The translations under genes and the position numbers were made by a program. Below, piece after piece: positions 30,966 through 41,334 of a DNA stretch of 64,000 nt (the first letter of the stretch is position 1; each line of letters begins with the position of its first letter). This DNA is from Hemileia vastatrix (Eukaryota; Basidiomycota; Pucciniomycetes; Pucciniales; Zaghouaniaceae): the NCBI GenBank assembly GCA_030280995.1, contig JASXTE010000013.1, positions 13,543,501 through 13,607,500 of the forward strand. The letters run 5' to 3'. The notes below the pieces were generated by a model. The model did no database searches and had not been told where the DNA came from. It worked only from the letters and a program-made list of their open reading frames with translations.

Positions 30966-31316
30966 GTTATTATAAATGAAGATGAAAAGGAGCAGAAACA
31001 AGCAGATGAGATAGCGAGATGAAAAGGAGCAGAATCAAATAGATGAAATGGGGAGAAATTCTGAGCGGATAGAATGAACAGGATGGGATGAGAATGGAAG
31101 TGCGCAGCAAGGTAGAAGGCTGGGATATCCAGAAAGTTGTCCAAGATGTGGTTATGAAATATTGAGGATAAAAATGTCAGATAAGAGGTGAACATTGACA
31201 CGTAAAGTGTCTAATAACCCAATTATTAGCAAAAATAATTGCGGAAGATAATTGGGGTATGCAGATTATTTTCCGCAATTAATTTAATTGCGGATCGGTC
31301 AACATTGATACCCCCT
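30966..31316 (-). other. PIF-A2 right end and accessory-gene upstream region
   Basis: AG-rich leader (30966-31080), then the terminal region with AATTGCGGAAGATAATTGGG and the terminal inverted repeat. It presumably contains the accessory promoter; no clear TATA seen. Confidence 0.5.
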
Positions 31317-32101
31317 AATAGATAGATCGACCAGTCCTCTCCTTTTGTCCCTACCTAATAGTCCTCCTTTTATATTCTTCCAGCGCTCAAGACACAGTTC
31401 CCTAATGGATCTCCAGCGCTGACTCTAGCGCCACATTTGTAAAACAATAACTAATTATTTAGTATGCTACTTACACTGCTTGCAACAACTACAGCGCCTA
31501 AATCAGACCCTATAATTACTAACACTAGTATTAACTTGTTTCACTGATTCTCCACATATGCGCTTTTAACTATACCTTGTTTTGTTTCAGCGCTAGTTCC
31601 AGGTTTGACTTATCCTAACGCTGCGTCTAGTTGCCTTAACTCTAGGGTAGTTTTACGATTGAGTCCCCACTCTCTTTGCTTTTATACTAGGTTTGTAGTT
31701 CTGACAGCTCGCTTAACTAGTTAGCCTTCTTCATTACTTGTCTCAGTAGGTTTCCCAACTGGCCGTGGTACAGCATACCATGCACTTGAGTCGTCCTTAA
31801 TTCATGACTTTCTTCTTAATGCGTAACACATACTTTTTGGAAAGCCCAAATTCATATTGTTTAGCGCGTAATAGTCCTAAGTTAATAATACACAATTCCC
31901 TATTGTGCGGCACATCTTGCTGCAAAATCCAAGCGCACAGACCCTTAATCTTTTTCCGTGATTCAATTTCCTTTGTTCCTTGAAACACACAAATACATAT
32001 TATATTTTAACATTTCCTGCTGCGCTAAATCCCCTTTGTTCTTCCTGGACTATGTGCACTGATTGGTCTAAAATCACACTTCCTGCAAGGCGCGTACTAC
32101 A

Positions 32102-32111
32102 TCCTCCCTCT
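32102..32111 (-). other. Polypurine tract of Gyp-B
   Basis: Minus strand AGAGGGAGGA immediately precedes the 3' LTR start TGTAGTACGCGCC. This shows that the antisense genes to its right are inside the retrotransposon. Confidence 0.8.
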
Positions 32112-32130
32112 ACTCGCAACTGTCCCCAGG

Positions 32131-32139
32131 AGCCCATAA
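32131..32139 (+). promoter_or_regulatory. TATA-like box of antisense gene X
   Basis: CCATAAATACC lies about 85 bp before the ATG at 32224, just inside the polypurine tract. The second antisense gene has CCTATAAATAGCCC at a similar distance. Confidence 0.5.
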
Positions 32140-32223
32140 ATACCCTGCGTCTCGCAGCGTTTTCTTCCTCCATCATCTTCTTCTTCTCTTTTCTTTTTTA
32201 CTTTATTATTTTTATCTTTCACT

Positions 32224-33281
32224 ATGAATACTAGAAGAACCCCTCCTAATGCTGAAAATACCGCCAACATCGTGCACGCTATTCGACAGTTTGTGCGCAC
32301 TCAGCTCCCTACTGCTTCCCCAACAACGCCCATAACCACACTGATGGGTGGGACGAGATGCACTTGTTGCATCGAAAATGGCATAACTCCACGTCATTTT
32401 TCAAAAGCCCGCCATGGAAATACTTTCTTCACTGTAAGTTTTCTTCATTCTCCTTCCCATTTGTTACTAACCTTTTCATTTTTCTTTTATTCCTAGTCAT
32501 GCAATTACTGCAAGAAACGCAAGAAGAAATGCAGTTACGATGGGCCGCCCACTGTCGCGCACCTGGACCCAAATGCTTCTACAACAAATATGATGAGTCA
32601 AATGACCATCAAGCGCCCGGCGCCTGGTCCTGCTACTCCTCCTGGCAACAAAGGAGCCAAGATTGGTTACCGGGAGCCTACTCCCAGTAGCGTCGCTTCT
32701 GTCCCTACATCTCTTTTCTTGGAGGAAAGTACAGTAAGTTTCTTTTTCTTACTTCTTCCCTTACCAACGCTAACATTCTCTCTTTCCCCTTTTAAATTTT
32801 AAATTTTTTTTTTATGTAGAATGCGCCAGGTACTCCTTACGCTGAAACGCCTCCGCCTCCTATCACTCCACTATTCCTTCCTAACTTGGAAGAAGATCCC
32901 GCCTAGGATACGATGCCTACTCCCAATCCTACTCCTCGTTCTCCCACTCCTGACTGGACTGATATGCAGCCGGTCTTCAATACCGTCACTCTGGTCGAAT
33001 TGCCAACAGAGAACTTTCTGGTGGTAGATGACAATGAGCCCGCCATGGCTCAAAACTGGGAATTCGCAGAGCAAATCTCCTGCGCTCCTTACGATGCGAC
33101 CATGCGTCGTATGAATAACATGATTGGAGCCGTCGAAACATTCCTCGAGGAGGTTCCGGTTTATACTTGCGCCAAGTATAATAAACAAAAACAACTAATA
33201 GCTGCCTTGCAACGAAACATGCAAGAAGCTGTTAACGATTGGGCTTTCTGCCTCTCAATCTTTAATGAAGCAGAATACTAA
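32224..33281 (+). pseudogene. Gyp-B antisense gene X: Zn2Cys6-like protein
   Basis: Runs against gag-pol. Three exons: 32224-32433, 32497-32733, 32820-33281. Introns are 63 nt (GTAAGT, TACTAAC, CTAG) and 86 nt (GTAAGT, GCTAAC, GTAG). All junctions are phase 0. About 302 codons, with one in-frame TAG at 32904. Cysteines: C46-x2-C49 (CTCC), then C72-x2-C75-x6-C82 (CNYCKKRKKKC). This is the spacing of a fungal Zn2Cys6 cluster with one Cys of the first half missing. The rest is Pro-rich and acidic, ending in a helical stretch (MRRMNNMIGAVETFLEE). Function unknown; a DNA-binding regulator is a reasonable guess. Broken only by the single stop. Confidence 0.72.
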
Positions 33282-33777
33282 AAAAAATATTTTCTTTTGT
33301 ATTTATTCCTTGTAATGTATATAGCCTTGTAAAAAAAATGTAATATATATTTATTTATTTTTATTATTATTTTCACTTAACTTTCCTGTGAGAACTCTAC
33401 AACCGCAAGATGAGTTGCCCCAAAAAAAATATCATCCTTTCTTTAAGCAGCGCACCCTTCTACTAAGTGCCTATGAAAGATGAAACCACAAATAAAAAAT
33501 AAAAACTTGAGATTGTTGCTACAGCAATTACTTCTCCTTCATCATTTATGTATGCGCTTTCTTTCAACCTTTAAACCTTCGCAATACATGCCTTTCCCTT
33601 AATTGTAACAATTTGTCTTTCCTTGGGTTCTTCATTATGAGAAACGCTTCTTACTAGCTTCTTAGAAACCATCCAGCGCTCAAGTCAGATGTGGCGCAAC
33701 TGATGACTTCTTTATAATGCTATTTTTAACCTATAAATAGCCCTTCTAATAACCTGAATTTCTTCTATCCTAACATC
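33282..33777 (+). other. Spacer between antisense genes X and Y
   Basis: T/A-rich 3' flank of X, then the Y promoter region with GGCGCAACTG (X upstream has CGCAACTG) and TATAAATAG at 33732. Confidence 0.5.
33732..33740 (+). promoter_or_regulatory. TATA box of antisense gene Y
   Basis: TATAAATAG lies 46 bp before ATG 33778, in CCTATAAATAGCCC. Confidence 0.6.
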
Positions 33778-34577
33778 ATGACTCAATATCGCACAGTTCC
33801 CAGAGATCAAGCTTGCTCATTTTGCAAACGCCGTAACTTTAACTGTACATTTTCTAGACCTTGGGGGTATGCCTCTTTTAGAACTGCCTGTGATAATTGC
33901 TTTAGATACCACAAAACTTGAAATACCTCCCTTAACCAGAATACTCTTCAGCCTACTGGTTATATTTGCTTTCCACCTAGCTCTACTAGTAGCCCTCCCA
34001 TAACTACCACCACTAGTCCCACTATCTCCACTAATAATAATAATGTTCCTTATGAGTTGCCATCACTTCCTAGTTTTCCCAGGCGCAAAATATCCATACA
34101 GCCTAGCGCTACACTTTCTCCCCCTCCGAGTTCCAGTGCTTCCATGCGCTCTGGCTCCCCTGCAGCTGCTCCTGACACGGTTACCGTTACTTCACCGTCA
34201 GCGCGCCCACAAAAATTATAAGCAAGTAAGTATCCTTTACTATACTTATTCTCTTCTTGCTTACTAACTTCCTGTCAGGCTTCAATGAATCCATCTCTTT
34301 GGGATGGGTTCCCATTCCTTTACCCTTTGTCCATTCCATGTGAATGTTTTCCAGACTTTGTCTTATATATGAAGCTATGTCCCTATCTTACAATAATGCA
34401 CCAGCTTTTTCTGATGCTGAACTTGAAGCTCGCTATACTCATATAGAAATGATAGGTCAACTAATGAACAAAATCAGCTCAACAACTATTCTTGGATTCC
34501 CCGCCGATCCCCGTCACTTTGTCATGCCTGAAGACTGGAAAGGATATCCTATTAGCTTTCATCCTGATACTGAATAG
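33778..34577 (+). pseudogene. Gyp-B antisense gene Y: Zn2Cys6-like protein
   Basis: Two exons, 33778-34225 and 34279-34577, with a 53-nt intron (GTAAGT, TACTAAC, GTCAG). One frame of about 248 codons crosses the junction, interrupted by TGA 33919, TAA 34219 and TGA 34341. Cysteines: C13-x2-C16-x6-C23-x14-C38-x2-C41-x6-stop48. The stop codon TGA falls exactly where a sixth Cys (TGY) is expected, so the ancestral protein had a full Zn2Cys6-type pattern with basic loop CKRRNFNC. The tail is Ser/Thr/Pro-rich, then YTHIEMIGQLMNKISSTT. X and Y are probably ancient paralogues. Confidence 0.7.
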
Positions 34578-35188
34578 ACCACTAGCGCTTTTCCTTATGA
34601 GTCTCCTCTGTCCATCCTCCCTGTACATAGTCTTCATATATTTTTCATGCTATGCCTTCAAATAATCTTTTTAGACATGGTGCTATTTTATTACACCTGT
34701 CTTCCATACTTTTAGAGCGCCTAACTTTGCTCTCTCTACTTTCTTTAAAAAACTGTAAACCCTAAAAAAAAAAATTCATAAATAAACCTTTATATCATAA
34801 AACTTTACCGCCTTTACTGCTATACAGCAATATACCATGTAAAATAAGAATTGAACTGTAGAGAGCCCCATCTATAAATCGCTATTCCACTCCTGGTTAG
34901 TTAACCCATTGGCTAAATTCCCAGCGTCTTTTGCGTTTACATGGTACACATCTCCTTTAATCCAATTACCTATTTGGTCATGTCCCCTCTAACGATGAAA
35001 ATATATAAGATTTCATTTTCCTCTACGCCCTCATCTAAGTGCTTATGCCAGTTGCCTGCTCAGCCATAGTCTGCCTAACTTCCAGTTAGCGCCCTCTATC
35101 CGTCACAACTGTGTCGAAGCCTCCTGTGAGTCGTCTTAGAAAAACAAAACTTAACATAACTTGTTAGTTTAACCTCTTCCCGGAGGTA
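34578..35188. other. Spacer between gene Y and pol
   Basis: Both genes end here, convergent. No coding or bounded repeat seen. Confidence 0.5.
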
Positions 35189-37108
35189 TTATTCTGGTAG
35201 TTTTTCCTCATTCCGGAGGTTATCTTGTATCACTGGAACACCCCATGTGTAGGATCTTTTGATCTGATCTGCGGCCACACACCGCTTCCACTCAGTACCA
35301 TCTAATTCCTCCAGTAAGTAAGACCCTCCAGTTATCTGCTTTCTTATCCTATAAGGACCATTCCATCTGTCAGAAAATATCTTCCCCCATTGGCTTTCTA
35401 AACTTCTATTATAAACCAAAACCAAATCTCCTGGGTTCAATGGCTTTCTTAACCTATGCGCTAAGCGCTCATCCCAATATTTAACTGACTTGTCCCGGAT
35501 CTGCATCATTCTTTCATACACTTTCTCCACAAACTCGTCTTTTCTTTCAAGTTGCGCTACCCTTGCTAGAATTAAATCTTTGGTTGAGTGCACTTGATCC
35601 CAATCACATCCTAGAAAAGATCCAGCCTCCAGATCAATAGGTAATACCACCCTTTGAAAACCTAATGGCAAGTAGTTCTTCCACTTCGCCCCATTATTTC
35701 CACATAACTTAACTAGCACATCTTTTATAACTTGATGCCCTCTTTCTACCATTCCCTCTGCTTCAGGATAATATGGTGTTGCAACTCGTAACTTTGCGCC
35801 AATACCTTTTACTACTTCTTGGAATTCTCCTGCAAATTCAGCGCCACCATCTACGGTTACCATCTCCATTACCCCATACCTATAAATCCATTCTTTCTTC
35901 AAAAACTCGGCCACATTACTTGCCTTGAGATTTATCAACGGCGCTGCTTCAACCCATCCTGATAGATCATCCCTGGCTACTACCAAGTATTTAAAGCATC
36001 CTTCTTTTATATGGACTGCATCTAAACTGACCCTACCAAAAACAGTATCCTCGCCCGTTGCTCTCCCTTTTTCTTTTGGCTTTCTGTAACTTCTGCGCTG
36101 GCATTCAGGACAAGATTTAACCCAATCTCTTACTTTATTTCTCATGTTGGGCCACCAGAATCTTTCCCTAACTCTGCGATGAGTCTCATCTTGACCTCTA
36201 TGTCCTAAATTCTCATGTAACTCCCTGAGTATCTTCTCCTTCCCTTCCCTAGGTTGAATAACTAACTGAGGAGACAAAGCTTGATTCTTCCATAACTTCC
36301 CATTTTTAATAAAATAGCCTTTAGCGTGCTTTGTAATATTGCGCCAAACCTTTTTATCGCAAAAATCCGGTCGACTATTACCTTCCAAATATAACTTTAA
36401 CAACTCTACTCCCTCATCTGTAGATGTGTTGTCTTCTAAATACTCCCCCTCTTCGAGTTGAGTACTACTATCCTGAATTCCCTTTGAAGAATCTTCATCA
36501 TCTGACTCCTCCACTTCCTCGCCTTGCACACTCCTTGTTGCTACATTAGCTTCAGTGTTCCCTAAATCCAGTTGCAGTTCATCCTTGCTACAAACATCCT
36601 TTACATTTTCAGCATTTAATTTTATGTCTTTTTGGACATTCCACATTACTAGTTTATTGTCATCACGGACAATACTACCTACTAGTTTATGGTCTTCGCG
36701 GACATTCTTGCCTGATAGTTTATTGTCGTTGCGGACATTCTTGCCAAATTTTGTATAGCAATAATCTATCCCGTTTACCCATCTCTTATCTTCTTCAAAT
36801 TCTTCCGCTTCCGAGTCTTCTTCACACAATGGTCTTCTCGACAGCGCATTTGGAATAGTGAAAGATTTCCCTGGCTTATGGACTAAATCAAAAGAAAAAA
36901 AATTAATCTGCGCTACCCACCTTGTCATGGGTGCATCTGGTAAACTCGGGATACTAATCATTTGCACCAACGATAGCCCATCAACCTGCAGCTCGAAATG
37001 CTGCCCCCAAAGCATCCATTGTAGCTTTTTAAGAATCTTTGCTACTCCTCATAACTCCAGCTTAGACTGGGAGTACCTAGACTCCACTTTGGTAAAAGTC
37101 TTGAACTC
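35189..37108 (-). pseudogene. Gyp-B RNase H end and integrase
   Basis: From 37108 the frame continues RNase H (KTFTKVESRYSQSKLEL, stop TGA near 37053, then MLWGQHFELQVDGLSLVQM). SFDLVHKPGKSFTIPNALSR ends RNase H. A charged linker contains tandem 12-13-residue repeats (GKNVREDHKLV, GSIVRDDNKLV). The integrase has an HHCC finger (HENLGHRGQDE...CPECQR), then catalytic Asp in VSLDAVHIKEG, Asp in VTVDGGAEFAGEF and Glu in YYPEAEGMVERGHQ. The GPY/F-like WNGPYRIRKQI and a basic end follow. 608 residues open. No chromodomain seen. Two upstream stops separate it from RT. Confidence 0.9.
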
Positions 37109-38605
37109 TTAAAGGACAGGTCTATCATTACCTTCTTCGTCCTCCTGCATAAAAACTGCTCCCACTGCGGACACACTAGAATCCACCGCTAGAGTAATTT
37201 TTCCAGTGCCTGGTCCATACTCCAATTTCTTCAAAAGAATATCTTTTCCTACAATCCTCTTTAATAACTTGAATGACTCCTCACATTCCTCCATCCAATC
37301 CCATACAACATCCTTTCTTGTTAAGCGCCGTAAAGGTGAAGAAAACAAATCAAAATCTTGAATAAACATTCTTACATATGTACAAATGCCTAAAAACCCT
37401 CTAACTTCCTTAGTATTTCTTGGTCTTGGCCATGTAAGTACCTTATTCCTCTGTTTTTCAGCAACGATTCTCCCTTCCTTGCATACCACATGCCCCACTA
37501 TATCTAGCGCTGGAACACAACAGGCAAATTTAGACCCAGAAATCGTCAATCCTGCCTCCTCTATCCTAAATAGCACTCTTTCCAGGGTAATCGCATATTC
37601 CCAAATAAACTTTCTAATATACAGATCTTCTTTTAGCACTTCCCCTTCATAATTACTGGCTGGTCCTTTTATACCGCCATCATCAATGAAAATTCCCACA
37701 TGTTCTGGAATTTCATCCTGTAATATCCACATCATCTGTGCTTGATATACCGCCACAGAATTTGTTGCGCCTTGCAGTAACCTTGTCAACCTAAAGCGCC
37801 CCAGTGGTGTTTCAAACGTCGTCATGGGTCTGGACAATCCGTCCAACTCGCGCTCATCGTATCCTCCCATAATATCACCTAATCTGTAACATGCACGCCC
37901 TGCAAAAGATTCCACAAATTCTTCTGGCGTTGGTGGCATCCCTGCATCCTTTACTGTAACCTTGTTCATCTCCCTAAGATCATGAACAACCCTTAATTTA
38001 CCATTATGTTTGACCACACAAAACACTGGACTTGAATAAAGAGACATAGACTGTTCATACAAGCCGGACTTTAACCTTCCCCTAATTAATTCCGTACACT
38101 CTTCTCTTATAGCCGCCGGTATTGGAAAAGCCTTCTTTTGCCACAGCGCATGAGGTATAACTGGAACAATATAAGGTTTACCATAAGAGTGTTTTAACAA
38201 ACCTCTTTACTCTTCTGAAAACGCAATAGCCTTTTCCCTAAGAACCATAACATGTAATAATGACTTCTTTTCTTCCTGCGATAACCAGCCCTCTGGTCCA
38301 AAATCTACCATCTGAAGCCTTTCCATCGTAATCTTACTGGTGAACGCAAAACCAGGTGGAAACTTTGTTAAAGGTGTATCATAAGGATTTCTAAATAGCG
38401 CCGACCTCTGCAAAGGAGGATTCAAATCAGGCATCGCTATATTCACTGGTTTAACCTTAACAGCTACTGGTTTATACTTAGATGCAAAACAGTCCTTACT
38501 TCTTCCTTCATTAATTAAAATAAAACCCTTTCTAATATAACTACGGATTACACCTAAATCCTGTTTTTGTCTTTTCTTTTTTAATATAAGTATAAAAATA
38601 TCCAA
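37109..38605 (-). pseudogene. Gyp-B reverse transcriptase and RNase H start
   Basis: N-terminal block 38605-38207 (SKYKPVAVKVKPVNIAMPDL, FGPEGWLSQEEKKSLLHVM), stop TAA at 38204 (Gyp-C has Glu there), then 363 residues of RT: YSSPVFCVVKHNGKLRVVHD, LGDIMGGYDERELDGLSRPM, LLQGATNSVAVYQAQM and catalytic GIFIDDGGIKGP. The RT thumb (TRKDVVWDWMEECEESFKLL) and the RNase H opening ITLAVDSSVSAVGAVFMQED end at TAA 37109. Catalytic residues are intact, so only nonsense codons disable it. Confidence 0.92.
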
Positions 38606-38764
38606 AATTAAAGAAATTAAAAAGCTTAGGTATAATACATTCTACAGTAGTATTCCCAAGACACCTATGAAGTACCGCTTTACGTATCCCTCCCTGTTGG
38701 ACTGACTGGTCACTATCTGGGTTCCTCTCATCCTGGGAGATAGTAACACCTAAAATGCCAGTCC
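38606..38764 (-). other. Gyp-B protease-RT junction, frame-disturbed
   Basis: The most protein-like reading (SLGTGILGVTISQDERNPDS, GGIRKAVLHRCLGNTTVE) is in a different frame from the flanking protease and RT. Either two frameshifts or a small intron would explain it. Gyp-C has a GTAG-ended T-run at the matching place, which hints at an intron acceptor. Confidence 0.4.
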
Positions 38765-40378
38765 CTAATGAAAATGTTGGCAACTTCCTGGCAGTCGCCC
38801 TATCTCCTCATCTGAGACTTCCTCATAAAACTCTCTTTCTTTCTCTAACCGCGCAGCTCCAGAGTACTTAGTTTCCCAGCCACCATCCTTGGGCGCTACT
38901 AAGACTGCTGTTACTGGAACACCGTCATCACCCATAATACTTATTCCTATAGTCTTATTTAAACAATAATCTATAGTTGCCGAATAATCCATTAAAAATG
39001 GCGTGCCTAAAACTGGTTTAACTACACCCATTGGAACATAAAAATGTATATCTCTTGTTGCTCCCGCAACTCTAGTGCGTACATACTCTTCTACACCTAT
39101 AACAGGTAACCTACCTCCCCCAATTCCTGCGACAGTGCCTTTGCCTTCTTTTAAAGGAAGACCTAATTCCACTGCGTCATCCACTGATACCACGTTGATT
39201 TGTGAACCCTTATCCACTAACGCTTTAATTAGCTTACCATTTACCGTAATAGTTAAATACCCTAAGGGTCCTGCGTAATGTGGAGCCCTAGGTAATCCAA
39301 CAACTGGCTGAAATGACTGTTCCGCCATATCAAACTCAGCGCAATTAGCAATCCTTTGCTTTCTGCACTTTTCCACGATTCCATTTGCTACATCTGGCGC
39401 TACTCCAGTCAGTATCCCCAATGGAACAGAAACTGTAGTCTTCAAACATTCCGCAACTAAATTCTTGGCAGCTTTAGGAAAATCAGAATGAACCAGGCGC
39501 TGAATTCTCCATTTAAGCTGAGTTGCCTTGGCACCAGCTTTTGCTCTTCCAGTTGGGTTCTTTGGAGTATTATGCTTTTCTCCTGGCATTCCTTCAGCAG
39601 GTACCGCTCTTTGCTGTACTACTACTGGCTCCTCCAACATTGCCGTCTGTTCTACTTCCTGGTGATCCACGCCATAACCTCCAGAGTCCATACCATCCAT
39701 TTCAACATCCTTGATAGGTGCAGGTGAATTTTCTCTAGTAGTATACCCTACTTCCTCCATATCCTCTGGATTCGCATACCTAGCGCCAACCCTTCTTGGC
39801 CTAGTAATTGTAGGTGGGGCCATTTTCTTATGCTTTGCCGCAAACATCTCCAATTGTGCTGCGGTAAGTGGCGCTGCAACCGCTTCTTCTTTTACTTTAA
39901 AATCTAACACCGCACAAGTAACTGCAAAATTAACCAACTTCGCATCCTTGCCTTTTTCCTTATTTTCCGGCTCTTTTCCCTTGCTTGACCTGCTTTCCAT
40001 AGACTTTTTATTAATATGATCAATTACCATGGCTCGCATCCCTCGATCTTTGTCTTTAATCAACTTGGTACCATCTTCCAACATAAGCGTAGTCCCATAC
40101 TCGTAAACTACCTTTTCCTCTTTATCTTTTTGAAGGGCATTACACCTCATCCTTGTATGCCCCTCTTTATTACAATAATAGCACACCATAGCGGAAAAAC
40201 GCAAAGTTTGAGGAGAACTCTTGGGCCTAAACAATTTTTTTGCTTTTGCCGCTTCAACTATCTTCTTCTCCAACTCATCGATTCTTGCCATGACTGAATC
40301 TGGATCTTTAGAGAGAATTTTAACTTTAGGAGAGGAAATCTGAGAAGGCAATCGTACGCCTGGCGCATCTTCCTCCAT
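38765..40378 (-). pseudogene. Gyp-B zinc knuckle and aspartic protease
   Basis: 537 open residues. A CCHC knuckle at about residue 71 (CYYCNKEGHTRMRC) binds RNA. A long Pro/acidic linker follows. The protease core is LIKALVDKGSQINVVSVDDA, where the catalytic triplet reads DKG instead of DTG or DSG, which probably kills activity. The second protease motif is VLGTPFLMDYSATIDY. The block follows gag in the same frame after a TAG at 40379-40381. Homologous to the Gyp-C remnant at 8035-9367. Confidence 0.88.
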
Positions 40379-41074
40379 ATCCTAATTATCCAGAGCCACC
40401 CTCTCTGCACTTCGCTCAACTCGACGCAACTTCATTTCAGCTTCCACTGCCATTTCAACTTCTTTTAATCCGGGATACTTGTAATTTCCGTCCCTCTTTT
40501 TAACCAGCTTTCCTTTGTTATCCAAGGGCCTTTCTGCCCAGTATTCAACTTCTGGCACTAACGCTTTACAAAACCAGGGTAACAACGCATTAACATCACT
40601 AAAATCTTCGTTACTAACTAAATATTCTACTATCCAATCGAAGTCTTCCCTAAAACTTTTAAATTCCTTGGGGTCTCGAACACCTCCTCTAGCCTTGACC
40701 CTATTTACCAAAATATCCAGGTCCTTCATCGTATACCTAGTTTCCTTGGTAACTTTTGGCCATCTCTTGAGCATTTGTTCTTTTAGCACTGACCAATTTT
40801 GCTCCTCATGCCCTTTTAGATCCTCTAAATCGTCTTTGAATTCATCAGATACAAAGAATAGTACTTGTCGTACCATATCATATTCGGTTGCTCCATGAAC
40901 TTCCGCTGCTTGTTCAAACCTGCATAAAAACTTTTTGGTATTAATTCCCGCAAAGAGCAAGCTTTCATCTTTACACCTAATAATTGTGAATACCGTTTTT
41001 GGAAACGATGTCGAAGAATTGGGCAATTTAACCCTCTCCTGACATCCCCTAGATGTAGTTGCAGTAGGATCCAT
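40379..41074 (-). pseudogene. Gyp-B Gag capsid region
   Basis: Starts at ATG 41074 (MDPTATTSRGCQERVKLPNS). 230 residues resembling Retrotrans_gag: FLCRFEQAAEVHGATEYDMV, DLKGHEEQNWSVLKEQMLKR, PKEFKSFREDFDWIVEYLV, then a basic helix (AEMKLRRVERSAERVA). It ends at a single TAG with the reading frame open on both sides. This could be simple decay or a readthrough site; decay is more likely given the other stops. Confidence 0.85.
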
Positions 41075-41334
41075 TCCCGAAATATTAAATCAAAGCAAAG
41101 ATCACAAAGAAAAAACACACGCTTGGTAATTAAACCTGACTGCTTTCACGATACAGCCCTATGCTATCCTCTGATAACGGCTATTAATCCACTTGTTGTA
41201 GACCCTACGACTCTTCTGCTGAAGCGCCGGCTTGATTACGTCCTCTTTGACAAAACCCTAAAAAAAAAAAAAAAAAAACCAAACAATCTAATCAAAAACA
41301 CTAGTTACAATTATGCCACTGTTGGGACACCAAT
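41075..41334 (-). other. Gyp-B 5' leader and primer-binding site
   Basis: Minus strand after the 5' LTR: AT, then TGGTGTCCCAACAGT (41318-41332), a primer-binding site starting with TGG. An 18-base A-run on plus lies near 41262-41278. Gag starts 260 bp from the LTR. Confidence 0.75.

Larger units (their letters stand above)
25192..31316 (+). mobile_element. PIF/Harbinger element PIF-A2 carrying a TET/JBP-like gene
   Basis: 6125 bp, inserted in the Gyp-B 3' LTR. Perfect terminal pair AGGGGGTATCAA / TTGATACCCCCT, target duplication AAT (25189-25191, 31317-31319), confirmed by the empty site at 41889-41900. Gene order: transposase (plus, 25572), TET/JBP-like dioxygenase (plus, 28065), repeats, MADF/coiled-coil accessory (minus, 30965). 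The transposase seems intact; the accessory gene is broken. The presence of a base-modifying enzyme inside a Harbinger element is unusual. Confidence 0.93.
20413..32101 (-). repeat. Gyp-B 3' LTR in three pieces
   Basis: Pieces 20413-20734, 24953-25191 and 31320-32101 (322, 239 and 782 bp) match 41335-41656, 41657-41895 and 41896-42677 of the other LTR, each with exactly equal length. The breaks are the two Harbinger insertions, with ATT and AAT duplicated. Many differences between the two LTRs are CG against TG or CA. Confidence 0.95.

Noticed and set aside
40379..40381. Programmed readthrough at the Gyp-B gag TAG
   Set aside because: Several other nonsense codons in the same frame make ordinary decay the simpler explanation; no pseudoknot seen by eye.
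36555..40898. Plus-strand frames antisense to Gyp-B pol and gag as further antisense genes
   Set aside because: No TATA-intron-Cys organisation like genes X and Y; composition mirrors the minus-strand coding.
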